18,226 nucleotides of DNA. Origin: UBA10324 sp038326325 (GTDB lineage: Bacteria; Bacteroidota; Bacteroidia; Chitinophagales; UBA10324). Every line of letters starts with the position of its first letter. Positions within the stretch are counted from its first letter, which is position 1. Positions 1 to 7,603 of this stretch are shown here, piece by piece. The position numbers and the translations under genes were made by a program. The notes under the pieces are model-generated. The model was given only the letters and a program-made list of their open reading frames with translations. It searched no databases and was not told the DNA's origin. The DNA is taken from positions 1 through 18,226 of the forward strand of contig JBBQJW010000042.1 of assembly GCA_038326325.1 (NCBI GenBank), written 5' to 3'.

Positions 1-8
1 AAAAATGA

Positions 9-2432
9 ATGTCACTTTATAAAAAATTACAGGAAGCCAAAAGCGAAGAAGATGTAAAGGATGCATATATAAAAGCACTCGGCTTAAAAGGATATTCGAA
101 AAATCTGATTGACATTCAAACAAAAGAAATATGGTTTGAAGCGAAAGACAATAGCCGGATTTCTACTTATGCCATGTTCACTCAATTGATGCACTATGTG
201 CAACAGGCATTGAACAAAGGAGAAACAGTACCTCCGTTTTTATGTGTGATTGATACACAGAAGGCGGCGATAATGAAAAGCGCTGATGTGATTCCGTTCT
301 TAGAAAAGAAAACAATTAAGTGGGGCAAGAGCGCAAGCGGTTACACACAAGATGCGTTGGATGATGTGAGCGCATACATCGGAACTTATTTTGTTTCGTT
401 TAAAATTGAAACGCACGAAGAAGAATTTATAAGCACTATAAAAAATGCGATTGCGCAGGGCGATATAATAAGAACACAAATTACTCCCGACAATCTGAAG
501 CAGGTGTTTGATAAATGGGTGGCAATGATTGGCAGAGAAATTAAAGGTGTAACAGATGATGATTATGCCTTGTTGTTTTTTGCGGATGTAATGAGCGACG
601 GCACACAAACCACGCACGATGATTTACCTGCTCAACTGTTACACAAAGGCACATCGCCTGTGTTTACACTTGGCGGAAAACTTTTTGAGTTAGGCAATCG
701 CGAGGGATACCGGCAGTTTTGGGCGATATACCACCGCCCGCCGAAAGAACAGTACCGCGATTATTTATTGGAGCGGCGCGATACTTTAATACCACTTGAC
801 GAGCGCAGTTTTAAAGGCGCTTACTATACACCGCTGAATGTGGTTGACAAAGCTTATGATAAACTGACTGATACACTCGGCGACAATTGGCAACGCGAAT
901 ACATTGTTTGGGATATGTGTTGTGGTGTAGGCAACTTAGAAGTAAAGCACAGCAACCCACGCAATATTTACATGAGCACATTAGACCAGGCAGATGTTGA
1001 TGTAATGAAAGCAACAAAAACCTGTGTGGCTGCCACGCGCTTTCAATACGATTACCTGAACGACGATATTACTGATGATGGAAAGATAGATTACTCGCTC
1101 ACTAATAAATTGCCTGAGAGTTTACGCAAAGCAATTGCATCAGATAAAAAGATTTTGGTATTGATGAACCCACCTTATGCAGAAGCAACAAATGCAGATA
1201 CAATTAGTGGAGGCGAGAATAAAACAGGAGTTGCAAAAACCAAACTTGCCGCAACTGCTATGGAAGAATATGGAAAAGCAAGCAACGAACTCTACACACA
1301 ATTTGTCGTGAGAATTGCGAAAGAGATTCCAAACGCTACTGTTGCAATGTTTAGCACATTAAAATATGTTATTGCTCCTACGCTTGATTCATTTCGTGAG
1401 AAGTGGAACTCAAAATATTTAGGTGGATTTGTTGTGCATAGTAAATCATTTGATGGTCTGAAAGGTGATTTTCCGATTGGATTTTTGATTTGGAAAACAG
1501 AGATGAAAACCAAGCTGAAAATTTCTCTTATTGAAATTGCTACTGAGGTCTTAGACAAAAATGTGCAACCGATTGGAGAGAAAGTTTTTTATGCTGCACC
1601 AAATCAAGAATTACTTACCAATTGGATTAACCGACCAAAAACAAATAAACAAGATATAGTTCCATTAAAAAATGCTGTTGTTCCTGCTACTGCAACTAAA
1701 GATTTAAGAGGAACAAAATGGTCTGATGGAGCAATAGGATATATGCTAAGTGGGGGAAACGATTTGCAGCACGCAGGAATACAGACAGTAATATTTTCAT
1801 CAGGTTATGGCAGTGCAAGAGGTTACTTTATCAATCCTGAAAATGTTGGTCAGATTGCAATTGTATTTTCTGTAAGAAGATTGGTAAAACCAACCTGGCT
1901 CAACGACCGCGACCAATTCTTGAAACCAACTGTTACACTTACCGATGAGTTTAAAAACGATTGCCTGATATGGATGCTCTTTAATGGCAGCAACTTAACA
2001 GCAAGTGCAAACGATTTAGAATGGAATAATAAAAAGTGGAGCATCGTCAATCATTTTATTCCATACACAGAAGAAGAAGTAAATGCGCCCGAACGGTTCG
2101 AGAGTGATTTTATGGTGCAATACTTAAATAAAATTAAAAGTGAAAATTTAAAAACTAAAAATGGTTTGAGCATTGAAGCAAATGCTGTGCTTGATGCGGG
2201 AAAAATTCTGTGGCAATCTTATTTTGCGCACACTGATTCAGTAAAAGTGCGCGACGAATTAAAACTCAACCGCGCCGATGTGGGTTGGTATCAGGTGCGC
2301 AAAGCGTTACAGTCACGAAACGCAAGTAGCGATTTTCCTCCTGTGAGTTTCAAACCTTTTGAAGAAGCGTATAAAGCATTAACAGAAAAGTTGCAGCCGA
2401 TGGTTTATGAGTTGGGGTTTTTGAAAAATTAA
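9..2432 (+). CDS. Type IIG-like restriction-modification enzyme / N6-adenine DNA methyltransferase
   Basis: Probable restriction-modification protein of 807 residues that methylates adenine in DNA using S-adenosylmethionine. An in-frame TGA at 6-8 lies directly before the ATG, so the N-terminus is complete. Residues 35-46 contain D35, E44, A, K46, a PD-(D/E)xK-like nuclease signature, suggesting a fused cleavage domain. The methyltransferase core begins near GAYYTP (270-275). Motif I is DMCCGVGN (302-309), a variant of the usual D-P-A-C-G-T-G-N, and catalytic motif IV is NPPY (387-390), typical of gamma-class N6-adenine enzymes. Residues about 550-760 probably recognise the target. The last 24 codons recur in diverged form at 2983-3054. 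Family assignment is firm for the methyltransferase; cleavage activity is inferred. An Mrr-type nuclease follows downstream. Confidence 0.85.
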   Translation: MSLYKKLQEAKSEEDVKDAYIKALGLKGYSKNLIDIQTKEIWFEAKDNSRISTYAMFTQLMHYVQQALNKGETVPPFLCVIDTQKAAIMKSADVIPFLEKKTIKWGKSASGYTQDALDDVSAYIGTYFVSFKIETHEEEFISTIKNAIAQGDIIRTQITPDNLKQVFDKWVAMIGREIKGVTDDDYALLFFADVMSDGTQTTHDDLPAQLLHKGTSPVFTLGGKLFELGNREGYRQFWAIYHRPPKEQYRDYLLERRDTLIPLDERSFKGAYYTPLNVVDKAYDKLTDTLGDNWQREYIVWDMCCGVGNLEVKHSNPRNIYMSTLDQADVDVMKATKTCVAATRFQYDYLNDDITDDGKIDYSLTNKLPESLRKAIASDKKILVLMNPPYAEATNADTISGGENKTGVAKTKLAATAMEEYGKASNELYTQFVVRIAKEIPNATVAMFSTLKYVIAPTLDSFREKWNSKYLGGFVVHSKSFDGLKGDFPIGFLIWKTEMKTKLKISLIEIATEVLDKNVQPIGEKVFYAAPNQELLTNWINRPKTNKQDIVPLKNAVVPATATKDLRGTKWSDGAIGYMLSGGNDLQHAGIQTVIFSSGYGSARGYFINPENVGQIAIVFSVRRLVKPTWLNDRDQFLKPTVTLTDEFKNDCLIWMLFNGSNLTASANDLEWNNKKWSIVNHFIPYTEEEVNAPERFESDFMVQYLNKIKSENLKTKNGLSIEANAVLDAGKILWQSYFAHTDSVKVRDELKLNRADVGWYQVRKALQSRNASSDFPPVSFKPFEEAYKALTEKLQPMVYELGFLKN

Positions 2433-2545
2433 ATTGTCTGAACCTTGATAAATTGTCTGAACCATGATTTACCTGATTCAAGGATTTCTTGATTTCGATT
2501 AATCATGTAATCAAGTTAATCCTTTCAATCAAGGTTCCGACAATT
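2432..2545. repeat. Tandem and inverted AATTGTCTGAACC repeats upstream of the GxxExxY gene
   Basis: AATTGTCTGAACC occurs at 2432-2444 and again at 2451-2463. Its inverse, with one mismatch, is at 2533-2545, so 2432-2449 pairs with 2528-2545 at 17 of 18 positions and could form a large cruciform or hairpin. The inner part repeats the word GATT every 7 to 9 bases. Such GATT-rich blocks are common around small accessory genes in Bacteroidota genomes (from memory, not searched). Confidence 0.75.
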
Positions 2546-2982
2546 GAAGAAATAAAAAAATAAACATGCTACACGAAGAACTGACAAAGAAAATTATTGG
2601 ATGTGCTATGGAAGTTCACAAGCGATTGGGCAATGGATTTCAAGAAGTCATTTATCAAAGAGCGCTGGAAATAGAAATGCGATTGTCGGGATTAGCATTT
2701 GCACGAGAAATGGAAATGCCTATTCATTATCGGGAACAGGAAATAGGAACAAGAAGGGTTGATTTTTTCGTAGAGGGAAAAATAATGACAGAGTTGAAAG
2801 CAATAATCAAACTGGAGGATGTTCATCTTGCGCAAGCAATGAATTATCTGGAAGCATATAAAATGGAGATAGGATTATTATTAAACTTTGGAGCAAAAAG
2901 TTTAGAGTTTAAAAGAGTTCATAATAATAAACTACTTGAATCAGGCAATCCTTCAATCAAGTGAATCATGGTTCAGACAATT
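2451..2982. mobile_element. GxxExxY cassette bounded by 44-bp inverted repeats
   Basis: Positions 2451-2494 and 2939-2982 are inverted repeats matching at 39 of 44 positions, with 19 perfect outer base pairs (AATTGTCTGAACCATGATT and its complement). They enclose exactly one gene, the GxxExxY protein, whose last codons and stop lie inside the right repeat. There is no transposase, so if it moves it needs a partner. It lies between two diverged copies of the methyltransferase 3' end (2361-2432 and 2983-3054). The repeat structure is seen directly; mobility is inferred. Confidence 0.6.
2566..2964 (+). CDS. GxxExxY family protein (PD-(D/E)xK nuclease fold)
   Basis: A 132-residue protein, the usual size for the GxxExxY family. 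The name-giving motif is G24-F-Q-E27-V-I-Y30 after an alpha-helical start. A nuclease-like core follows: R-V-D66 and then E76-L-K78, matching the D...ExK pattern of the PD-(D/E)xK superfamily. The family's cellular role is not established. The start ATG follows an A-rich leader, usual for Bacteroidota. The C-terminal residues after N121 are encoded by the right inverted repeat, so the tail is set by the flanking element, not by family constraint. The gene is the only cargo of an inverted-repeat cassette inside a restriction locus. Family call is confident; a link to defence is inference from context. Confidence 0.9.
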   Translation: MLHEELTKKIIGCAMEVHKRLGNGFQEVIYQRALEIEMRLSGLAFAREMEMPIHYREQEIGTRRVDFFVEGKIMTELKAIIKLEDVHLAQAMNYLEAYKMEIGLLLNFGAKSLEFKRVHNNKLLESGNPSIK

Positions 2983-3054
2983 GAAGAAGCATATAAATCC
3001 CTAACCGAAAAACTGCAACCGTTGGTTTATGAGTTGGGGTTTTTGAAGAATTAA
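2983..3054 (+). pseudogene. Relic duplicate of the methyltransferase 3' end
   Basis: These 72 bases repeat the last 24 codons, including the stop, of the methyltransferase gene (2361-2432) with 10 base differences by my alignment. The differences give only two amino acid changes (Ala to Ser, Met to Leu); the rest are synonymous. The segment has no start of its own and stands directly after the right inverted repeat of the GxxExxY cassette. The synonymous pattern shows that both copies diverged while still coding, so this is the tail of a second, homologous methyltransferase gene and not a fresh copy. Confidence 0.9.
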
Positions 3055-3075
3055 AAAAATAAAAAATCACTCTTT

Positions 3076-4113
3076 ATGCAAAAACTATGGATGATAAGAG
3101 CCGGAAAAAACGGCGAACAAGAACAAGTTGCACTTGATAAAGGATTAGCAACATTAACCTGGAATGCAATGCCTGATATGTCAAAATTTAAAGACCGGGT
3201 TGAATTAGAAGCAGAATATAACAAGCATTACAGCGAAGTCAATATATATGCACTAGGAAATAAAGTAGGTCAACTTTTTAGGTTTTCTCATCGTGTGCAA
3301 GCGGGAGACCTTGTTGTAATGCCATCCAAATTTTCTCCTGATATTCATATAGGTGAGGTTACCGGAAAATATCACTATGAGCAAATAACACCGGAAGTGT
3401 TACACTGGATACCTGTAAAATGGAAGGTAACACTTTCACGATCTGTATTTGAAGAAGATTTGCTTTTCTCTTTTGGGTCACTTCTTACTCTTTGTAATAT
3501 AAAACGGAACAATGCGCTCGAAAGGGTTAAAGCTCTAATGGAAGGAATAAAACTCGAGTTGCCTCTTGATTTGGAAACAGAAGATGAATCATTACAGAAT
3601 GCTGAAACTGAAGAACTCGCATATACTCGCATAGAACAATTTATTCAACAACATTTTAAAGATTATGGACTTGAAGATTTAGTACGCGAAATATTAAAAG
3701 CACATGGTTATACAACTATGCGCTCAAAAGAAATCGGACAAGTGATAAAGAACACAGGCAAGGGTGCGGATGGTGGTGTAGATATTCTTGCATCTAAAGG
3801 TGCTCTGGGTTTTGAATCACCACGCCTTTGTGTTCAGGTAAAATCAGGAATTGAAAAGTTACCGCCAAAAGATCTTCGCGAATTGATTGGTGTAATGGAT
3901 AACTTCAAAGCAGAATATGGAATGTTGGTTTCATGGAGTGGGTTTTCAAATGATTTGATTAAAGAATCGCGGGGTAAATATTTTACTGTTCGGCTTTGGA
4001 GTTCAAGTGATATTATTAGAGAAGTCTTTGAACACTATGATAAATTCAGTGATGAATTCAAAACACGATTACCACTTAAACGAATTTGGGTGTTAGAAGA
4101 AAACAAAGAATAA
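3076..4113 (+). CDS. Mrr-type restriction endonuclease with N-terminal PUA/EVE-like domain
   Basis: A 345-residue endonuclease. Residues 1-125 (starting MQKLWMIRAG and containing RVQAGDLVVMP at 73-83) resemble the N-terminal module of Mrr-like enzymes, of the PUA/EVE type that can sense modified bases. Residues about 197-310 form the Mrr catalytic domain: helix LVREILKAHGY, then G-A-D-G-G-V-D236 and Q254-V-K256, the D...QxK form of the PD-(D/E)xK site. Members of this family cut modified or foreign DNA. The gene lies 21 bases after the relic methyltransferase end and is on the same strand, so it was probably next to the earlier methyltransferase allele. Whether it acts with the methyltransferase or alone as a type IV enzyme cannot be told from sequence. 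Confidence 0.85.
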   Translation: MQKLWMIRAGKNGEQEQVALDKGLATLTWNAMPDMSKFKDRVELEAEYNKHYSEVNIYALGNKVGQLFRFSHRVQAGDLVVMPSKFSPDIHIGEVTGKYHYEQITPEVLHWIPVKWKVTLSRSVFEEDLLFSFGSLLTLCNIKRNNALERVKALMEGIKLELPLDLETEDESLQNAETEELAYTRIEQFIQQHFKDYGLEDLVREILKAHGYTTMRSKEIGQVIKNTGKGADGGVDILASKGALGFESPRLCVQVKSGIEKLPPKDLRELIGVMDNFKAEYGMLVSWSGFSNDLIKESRGKYFTVRLWSSSDIIREVFEHYDKFSDEFKTRLPLKRIWVLEENKE

Positions 4114-4147
4114 TGGAAAAATATTTTTTTGTCATTTTATATGAAAC

Positions 4148-4175
4148 TGACTGATTTATGAAGGAATTTCAGTCA
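4148..4175 (+). terminator. Weak hairpin after the Mrr gene
   Basis: TGACTGA (4148-4154) pairs with TCAGTCA (4169-4175), followed by TGTTTTAGTTTTT. The stem is only 7 bp with a 14-base loop, so it is a weak candidate terminator for the endonuclease gene 35 bases upstream. Confidence 0.4.
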
Positions 4176-4487
4176 TGTTTTAGTTTTTCTGTCTGTCTGT
4201 TCTTTGCTCGCCAATTACAAGGTCGCACTGTCCCAAAAAGTTACAGCTAACAATTGTATTAACGAAAACTCTTTGATAAAAAACTTTCGCTTTTTGTCCA
4301 TCTATAGGCACGAAAAGCGAATGTTTAAGGTATGTTGAGTTTCGCATTTTATTCTTTAATTTTCATTCTATAAATCTGATATGCTATTTCCTATTAGGTT
4401 TAACAAACCTAACATTATCCTTCACATTACCTCGCAACCTTTCAAAAATTCAAACCGTAATAAGTTCCGATTCATGTTATTAAATAG
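4176..4487. other. Non-coding stretch with one hairpin
   Basis: I see no convincing gene. The one structure is an inverted repeat, TTCGCTTTT at 4286-4294 with AAAAGCGAA at 4313-4321. Read on the minus strand it is followed by AGTTTTTTATC, so it could terminate leftward transcription, but no minus-strand gene is visible to its right. Confidence 0.5.
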
Positions 4488-4533
4488 CAAAGGCGAACAA
4501 GCAAAAGCGGGTTCGCCTTTGTTTGTTTGTTTT
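4488..4533 (+). terminator. Strong rho-independent terminator-like hairpin
   Basis: CAAAGGCGAAC (4488-4498) and GTTCGCCTTTG (4511-4521) form a perfect 11-bp stem with a 12-base loop, followed by the T-rich TTTGTTTGTTTT. It lies between the Mrr region and the small membrane protein gene at 4560 and would separate their transcripts. Confidence 0.75.
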
Positions 4534-4548
4534 ATACACTTAACTTTA
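4518..4548 (+). promoter_or_regulatory. Possible Bacteroidota promoter for the 43-residue protein
   Basis: TTTG at 4518-4521, 19 bases, then TAACTTTA at 4541-4548 is a near match to the Bacteroidota consensus TTTG, spacer, TAnnTTTG. The -33 element overlaps the end of the terminator stem. The ATG is 11 bases downstream. Confidence 0.35.
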
Positions 4549-4559
4549 CAAAAAATAAC

Positions 4560-4691
4560 ATGAACTCCTCCCGCCTCAAAGCATGGTTAAACAAAACCAA
4601 CCCCAACAGTCGGTTTACTAATAGCGACTATATCATTATTATATTCGGAGGAGGTGCAATCCTGTTCTTCTTAGTGCTAATTAAGTTATGA
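4560..4691 (+). CDS. Small single-pass membrane protein (43 residues)
   Basis: A short reading frame with the features of a real microprotein. The first 23 residues are polar and basic (M-N-S-S-R-L-K-A-W-L, with further K and R), and residues 24-43 are one hydrophobic segment rich in I, F, L, G and V, ending K-L. It would insert with a cytoplasmic basic N-terminus by the positive-inside rule. A clean terminator precedes it and a near-consensus promoter ends 11 bases before its ATG. No family is recognised and the function is unknown. It is absent of frameshifts but too short for coding statistics to be decisive. Confidence 0.5.
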   Translation: MNSSRLKAWLNKTNPNSRFTNSDYIIIIFGGGAILFFLVLIKL

Positions 4692-4759
4692 GGAGCATAA
4701 AACAACGCTCATAATTCTATTTTCAATTCAAGTTTTACTCAATACAGTACTAATTTATT

Positions 4760-5032
4760 AAAAAATAAATGTTTTTATATTTACAATTAATATTTTTATA
4801 TTTACAATTTTAGTTTAATTATTTACAATCAATATTTTTATATCTGTAATTACAAATTACATATTTCCAATTAATATTTTAATATTTACAATCAATAATT
4901 ATATTATTGTTATAAATATTGTACTATTTACAATAGTTATTTAAATAAATACAATAACTATTTTTATATTTGTAATATATATTTATATAATTACAATTAA
5001 TGTTTATACATTTACAATCATAAAAATTACAA
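4760..5032 (+). repeat. AT-rich array with exact 21-bp period upstream of the 5037 gene
   Basis: TTACAAT or a close variant begins at 4781, 4802, 4823, 4844, 4865, 4886, 4907, 4928, 4949, 4970, 4991 and 5012, always 21 bases apart. The unit consensus is TTACAAT, then TAATATTTTTATAT. A half-matching unit at 4760 precedes it, giving about 13 units over 273 bases. Units are diverged but no base is gained or lost. The array runs almost to the ATG at 5037. One unit (4970) carries TTGTAAT, which creates the promoter box TATATTTG at 4965-4972. It is not a CRISPR array: there are no constant repeats with variable spacers. It fills the 344-bp gap between the microprotein and the 5037 gene. Confidence 0.9.
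4965..4972 (+). promoter_or_regulatory. TAnnTTTG promoter box inside the 21-bp array
   Basis: TATATTTG matches the Bacteroidota -7 consensus exactly and arises from a one-base variant of the repeat unit. Transcription would start near 4979, about 58 bases before the ATG at 5037. No good -33 element is seen, and the AT-rich context makes chance matches likely. Confidence 0.35.
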
Positions 5033-5036
5033 TAAA

Positions 5037-5708
5037 ATGGCAGATAGAGCAACAAACATTGAAGAAAGTGAAATGTTGGAGGCAGGAGCCGAAATGCAGG
5101 TTCATGCAACAAAATACATTGCAGCATTCACAGCATTTGATGCAGGGCTTGATGCCGCCTGGCTCACTGCATGGTCGGCTGCTTACACCGAAGCAGAAGA
5201 CACCACCGACGACGAAACCTATCTCGATCAGATAACAGGAAAAACAGCCGAAGTGGTTGCTGAAGTTACAGTTTGTAAAAGGTTTTTGCACGACCTGAAA
5301 TATTATGCTGAGCGAACATGGGAAACTGAAGATGCAAACTATCGGATATTCCGCTTCCCGAAACTGCACACTTTTGCTTCAAGTGTTCCCCGTTTTATTA
5401 CTTACTGCCGCACCTGTCATGCACATGCAGTAAAAAATGCTGCCGCTCTCGCTGCATTTGGTTTGCCGGGCACTGTTACACCCCTTTTTCTTAGCGCAAT
5501 TAATTCGCTCACCGATGCCGATACTGCGCAGGAATTATTTAACACCGAACGACTGCTTAATACACAGGAGCGCCGTAAAAAATTTAATACCTTCTATTCC
5601 TTTATGCAACGCACCAACAGCGCCGCCTCAAATATTTACAGAGGCAAACCCGAAATGCTGAAATTGTTTGACCTGCCGACACCGAAAAAGAAAAAAGAAG
5701 AAGTGTAA
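5037..5708 (+). CDS. Orphan helical protein downstream of a 21-bp array
   Basis: A 223-residue soluble protein I do not recognise. It has no signal peptide or membrane segment and looks largely alpha-helical, with alanine-rich stretches (residues 24-55 and 129-142). A cluster C124-R-T-C127-H128-A-H130 could bind a metal, but this is only suggestive. The C-terminus ends in a lysine/glutamate tail (K217-K220, E, E, V). It begins MADR, like the MAKR of the orphan protein encoded at 16867-17460, which also follows a 21-bp array. The ATG directly follows the last repeat and ACAATAAA, an A-rich leader normal for Bacteroidota. Higher GC than the array makes a real gene likely. Function unknown. Confidence 0.8.
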   Translation: MADRATNIEESEMLEAGAEMQVHATKYIAAFTAFDAGLDAAWLTAWSAAYTEAEDTTDDETYLDQITGKTAEVVAEVTVCKRFLHDLKYYAERTWETEDANYRIFRFPKLHTFASSVPRFITYCRTCHAHAVKNAAALAAFGLPGTVTPLFLSAINSLTDADTAQELFNTERLLNTQERRKKFNTFYSFMQRTNSAASNIYRGKPEMLKLFDLPTPKKKKEEV

Positions 5709-5758
5709 CGGTGTTAATATTTCTGAACTGAGTATCAGTTTCGAGCGCAGGGGTTTAT

Positions 5759-5766
5759 TATATTTG
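5759..5766 (+). promoter_or_regulatory. TATATTTG promoter box 7 bases before the T9SS protein gene
   Basis: An exact TAnnTTTG box ends 7 bases before the ATG at 5774, so the transcript would be leaderless or nearly so. No clear TTTG is found at the -33 distance. The bamD gene has the same box at the same spacing. Confidence 0.5.
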
Positions 5767-5773
5767 TTATGAA

Positions 5774-7603
5774 ATGAAAACAGCAACAATTATTTTACTG
5801 ACTTTATGCTGTTACAGTTTTAATGCTGCTGCGCAGAAGGAGGACAGGGTTTGGGTATTTCAAGATAGTATTTGTATAAATTTCAATAATATTTCCTCTC
5901 CAATTGTTTCAAATATTGCAATTGACTCCCATAATTACAGTGGTGAAAACGCCGCTAGTATTTCAACAAGAAATGGAGATTTGCTTTTTTATATTGGAAC
6001 TTCAAGCACTGACGACATTTCCACTGAAATCAGAGGTCAAAATAACCAAGTTATACAAAATGGGGATAGTATAATAACTAATTTCTCGCAAGCCAAAGGT
6101 TCAATTTTTTTACCCTTCCCTAACGATACTTCGAAGTACTTTTTATTTTATACAAATCATATTTATCATAGTTATCTTAATTCAAAAGGTTTCTTTTATT
6201 CCATTGTAGATAAATCTTTAAATTCTGGAAATGGAGCTTGTATCGATAGAAACCATTTAGTATTCTCTGATACCTTATGCGAAGAAATCACTGCTTTAAG
6301 ACATGGGAATGGTGCCGATTGGTGGATTCTTGTTCATGAATTAAATAGTAAAGTGTTTTACAAATTTCTCCTTACTCAGAATGGATTGACAGGACCTTTT
6401 ACTCAAACGATTGGTCCGTATCTAAATTGGATAGGACAATTAACTTTTTCACCTAATGGAGATAAATTGGGCTTGACCGATTATATAAATAACAGAGTCG
6501 CTCTATTTAATTTTAATCGATGTACCGGAATGCTTAGTAATTATAAATTAATAAGCACAGATATAAATCCATACGGATGTTCTTTTTCACCAAACGGGAA
6601 AATATTTTACGCTTCGACTTTTAGTAAATTATTTCAATTTAATTTAGACTCACCAAATATCGCTCAATCAAAATTATTGATTTGGTACGATAGTTTAATA
6701 AATACCAACTTTAGTGTTGGTCAACATTTATTGGCTCCAGATGGGAAAATTTATATTGTTAGAACCTATTCAATATTCCCTAATAATGTATTTGATACAT
6801 CAAACACGAATTTAACAGTGATTCAAAATCCGGATGTTTATGGCATTGGATGTAATATACAACCCTATAGTTTTTATTTAAATGGAATGAAATGCTTATC
6901 CGGGTTACCAAATATGGTCAACTACAATTTGGGGGCACTTATAGGAAGTCCATGTGATACAATACCGCAATGCACGGCAACACAAAACAGTGTGAGTGTT
7001 GCAATATGCGAAGGAGATAGCTTAACAATTGGAGGAAATATTTATACTCAAGAAGGAATTTACATTGACACACTCACGAATGCATTTGGATGCGACAGCA
7101 TAGTAACTACTACACTTGAAGTAGATACTATGAGTGCAACTGTTACAGCAAGCGGAGACACATTAACCGCTATTGAAAACGGAGTGAGTTATCAATGGTA
7201 TAACTGCGATAGCAGTTCGAATATTTTGGGTGCAATAGCACAATCATTTGTTGCAACAACAACCGGGCATTTTGCAGTTTTGATAACGGATGGATTTGGT
7301 TGCGGCAAACTTTCAGATTGTGTATTTGTTGATGTGAATGGAATTAGTGAATTGTCGGGGCTGAATAATTATTTAAGAATATATCCTAATCCTGCGTTAG
7401 ATGAATTGACTGTTGAAGTGCTGAATGGAATTGCACCAAAAGAAATTGAAATAACAAATGCTTTAGGAGTTCAATGTTTAAAGTTTAAAGTTCAAAGACC
7501 AACCGCACAGTTAAATATTAAATCGCTTGCCGCCGGAGTTTATTTTGTCAAGGTGCGAATGAAGGATGGAAGTGTAACGGTTAGGAAGTTGGTGAAGGAA
7601 TAA
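5774..7603 (+). CDS. T9SS-secreted beta-propeller-like protein
   Basis: A 609-residue exported protein. Residues 1-21 are a signal peptide (MKTATIILLTLCC...AAAQ). Residues about 25-395 show repeated propeller-like blades with F-S-P-N-G-D and F-S-P-N-G-K turns and L-A-P-D-G-K-I-Y. Residues about 400-450 hold a short cysteine-containing repeat (C-E-G-D-S-L...F-G-C-D-S-I) seen in many Bacteroidota surface proteins. Residues about 530-609, starting near Y-L-R-I-Y-P-N-P, are a type A T9SS C-terminal sorting domain that directs passage across the outer membrane and surface anchoring or release. Inside that domain a TTTAAAGTTTAAAGTTC tract (from about 7477) encodes L-K-F-K-V-Q and looks like an in-frame repeat insertion. 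No catalytic motif is seen; the substrate is unknown. Confidence 0.85.
   Translation: MKTATIILLTLCCYSFNAAAQKEDRVWVFQDSICINFNNISSPIVSNIAIDSHNYSGENAASISTRNGDLLFYIGTSSTDDISTEIRGQNNQVIQNGDSIITNFSQAKGSIFLPFPNDTSKYFLFYTNHIYHSYLNSKGFFYSIVDKSLNSGNGACIDRNHLVFSDTLCEEITALRHGNGADWWILVHELNSKVFYKFLLTQNGLTGPFTQTIGPYLNWIGQLTFSPNGDKLGLTDYINNRVALFNFNRCTGMLSNYKLISTDINPYGCSFSPNGKIFYASTFSKLFQFNLDSPNIAQSKLLIWYDSLINTNFSVGQHLLAPDGKIYIVRTYSIFPNNVFDTSNTNLTVIQNPDVYGIGCNIQPYSFYLNGMKCLSGLPNMVNYNLGALIGSPCDTIPQCTATQNSVSVAICEGDSLTIGGNIYTQEGIYIDTLTNAFGCDSIVTTTLEVDTMSATVTASGDTLTAIENGVSYQWYNCDSSSNILGAIAQSFVATTTGHFAVLITDGFGCGKLSDCVFVDVNGISELSGLNNYLRIYPNPALDELTVEVLNGIAPKEIEITNALGVQCLKFKVQRPTAQLNIKSLAAGVYFVKVRMKDGSVTVRKLVKE

Noticed and set aside
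4381..4563. A 60-codon plus-strand frame before the microprotein
   Set aside because: It runs through the strong terminator hairpin (4488-4521), overlaps the microprotein start, and its product has no coherent composition.
4760..5032. CRISPR array
   Set aside because: Units are contiguous and uniformly diverged with no constant repeat alternating with unique spacers, and no cas genes are in the window.
4924..5369. Minus-strand frames across the AT-rich array and the start of the 5037 gene
   Set aside because: They overlap a better plus-strand gene and owe their openness to the 21-bp (7-codon) period.
5725..5740. Terminator after the 5037 gene (AACTGA and TCAGTT around GTA)
   Set aside because: The stem is only 6 bp and no T-run follows.
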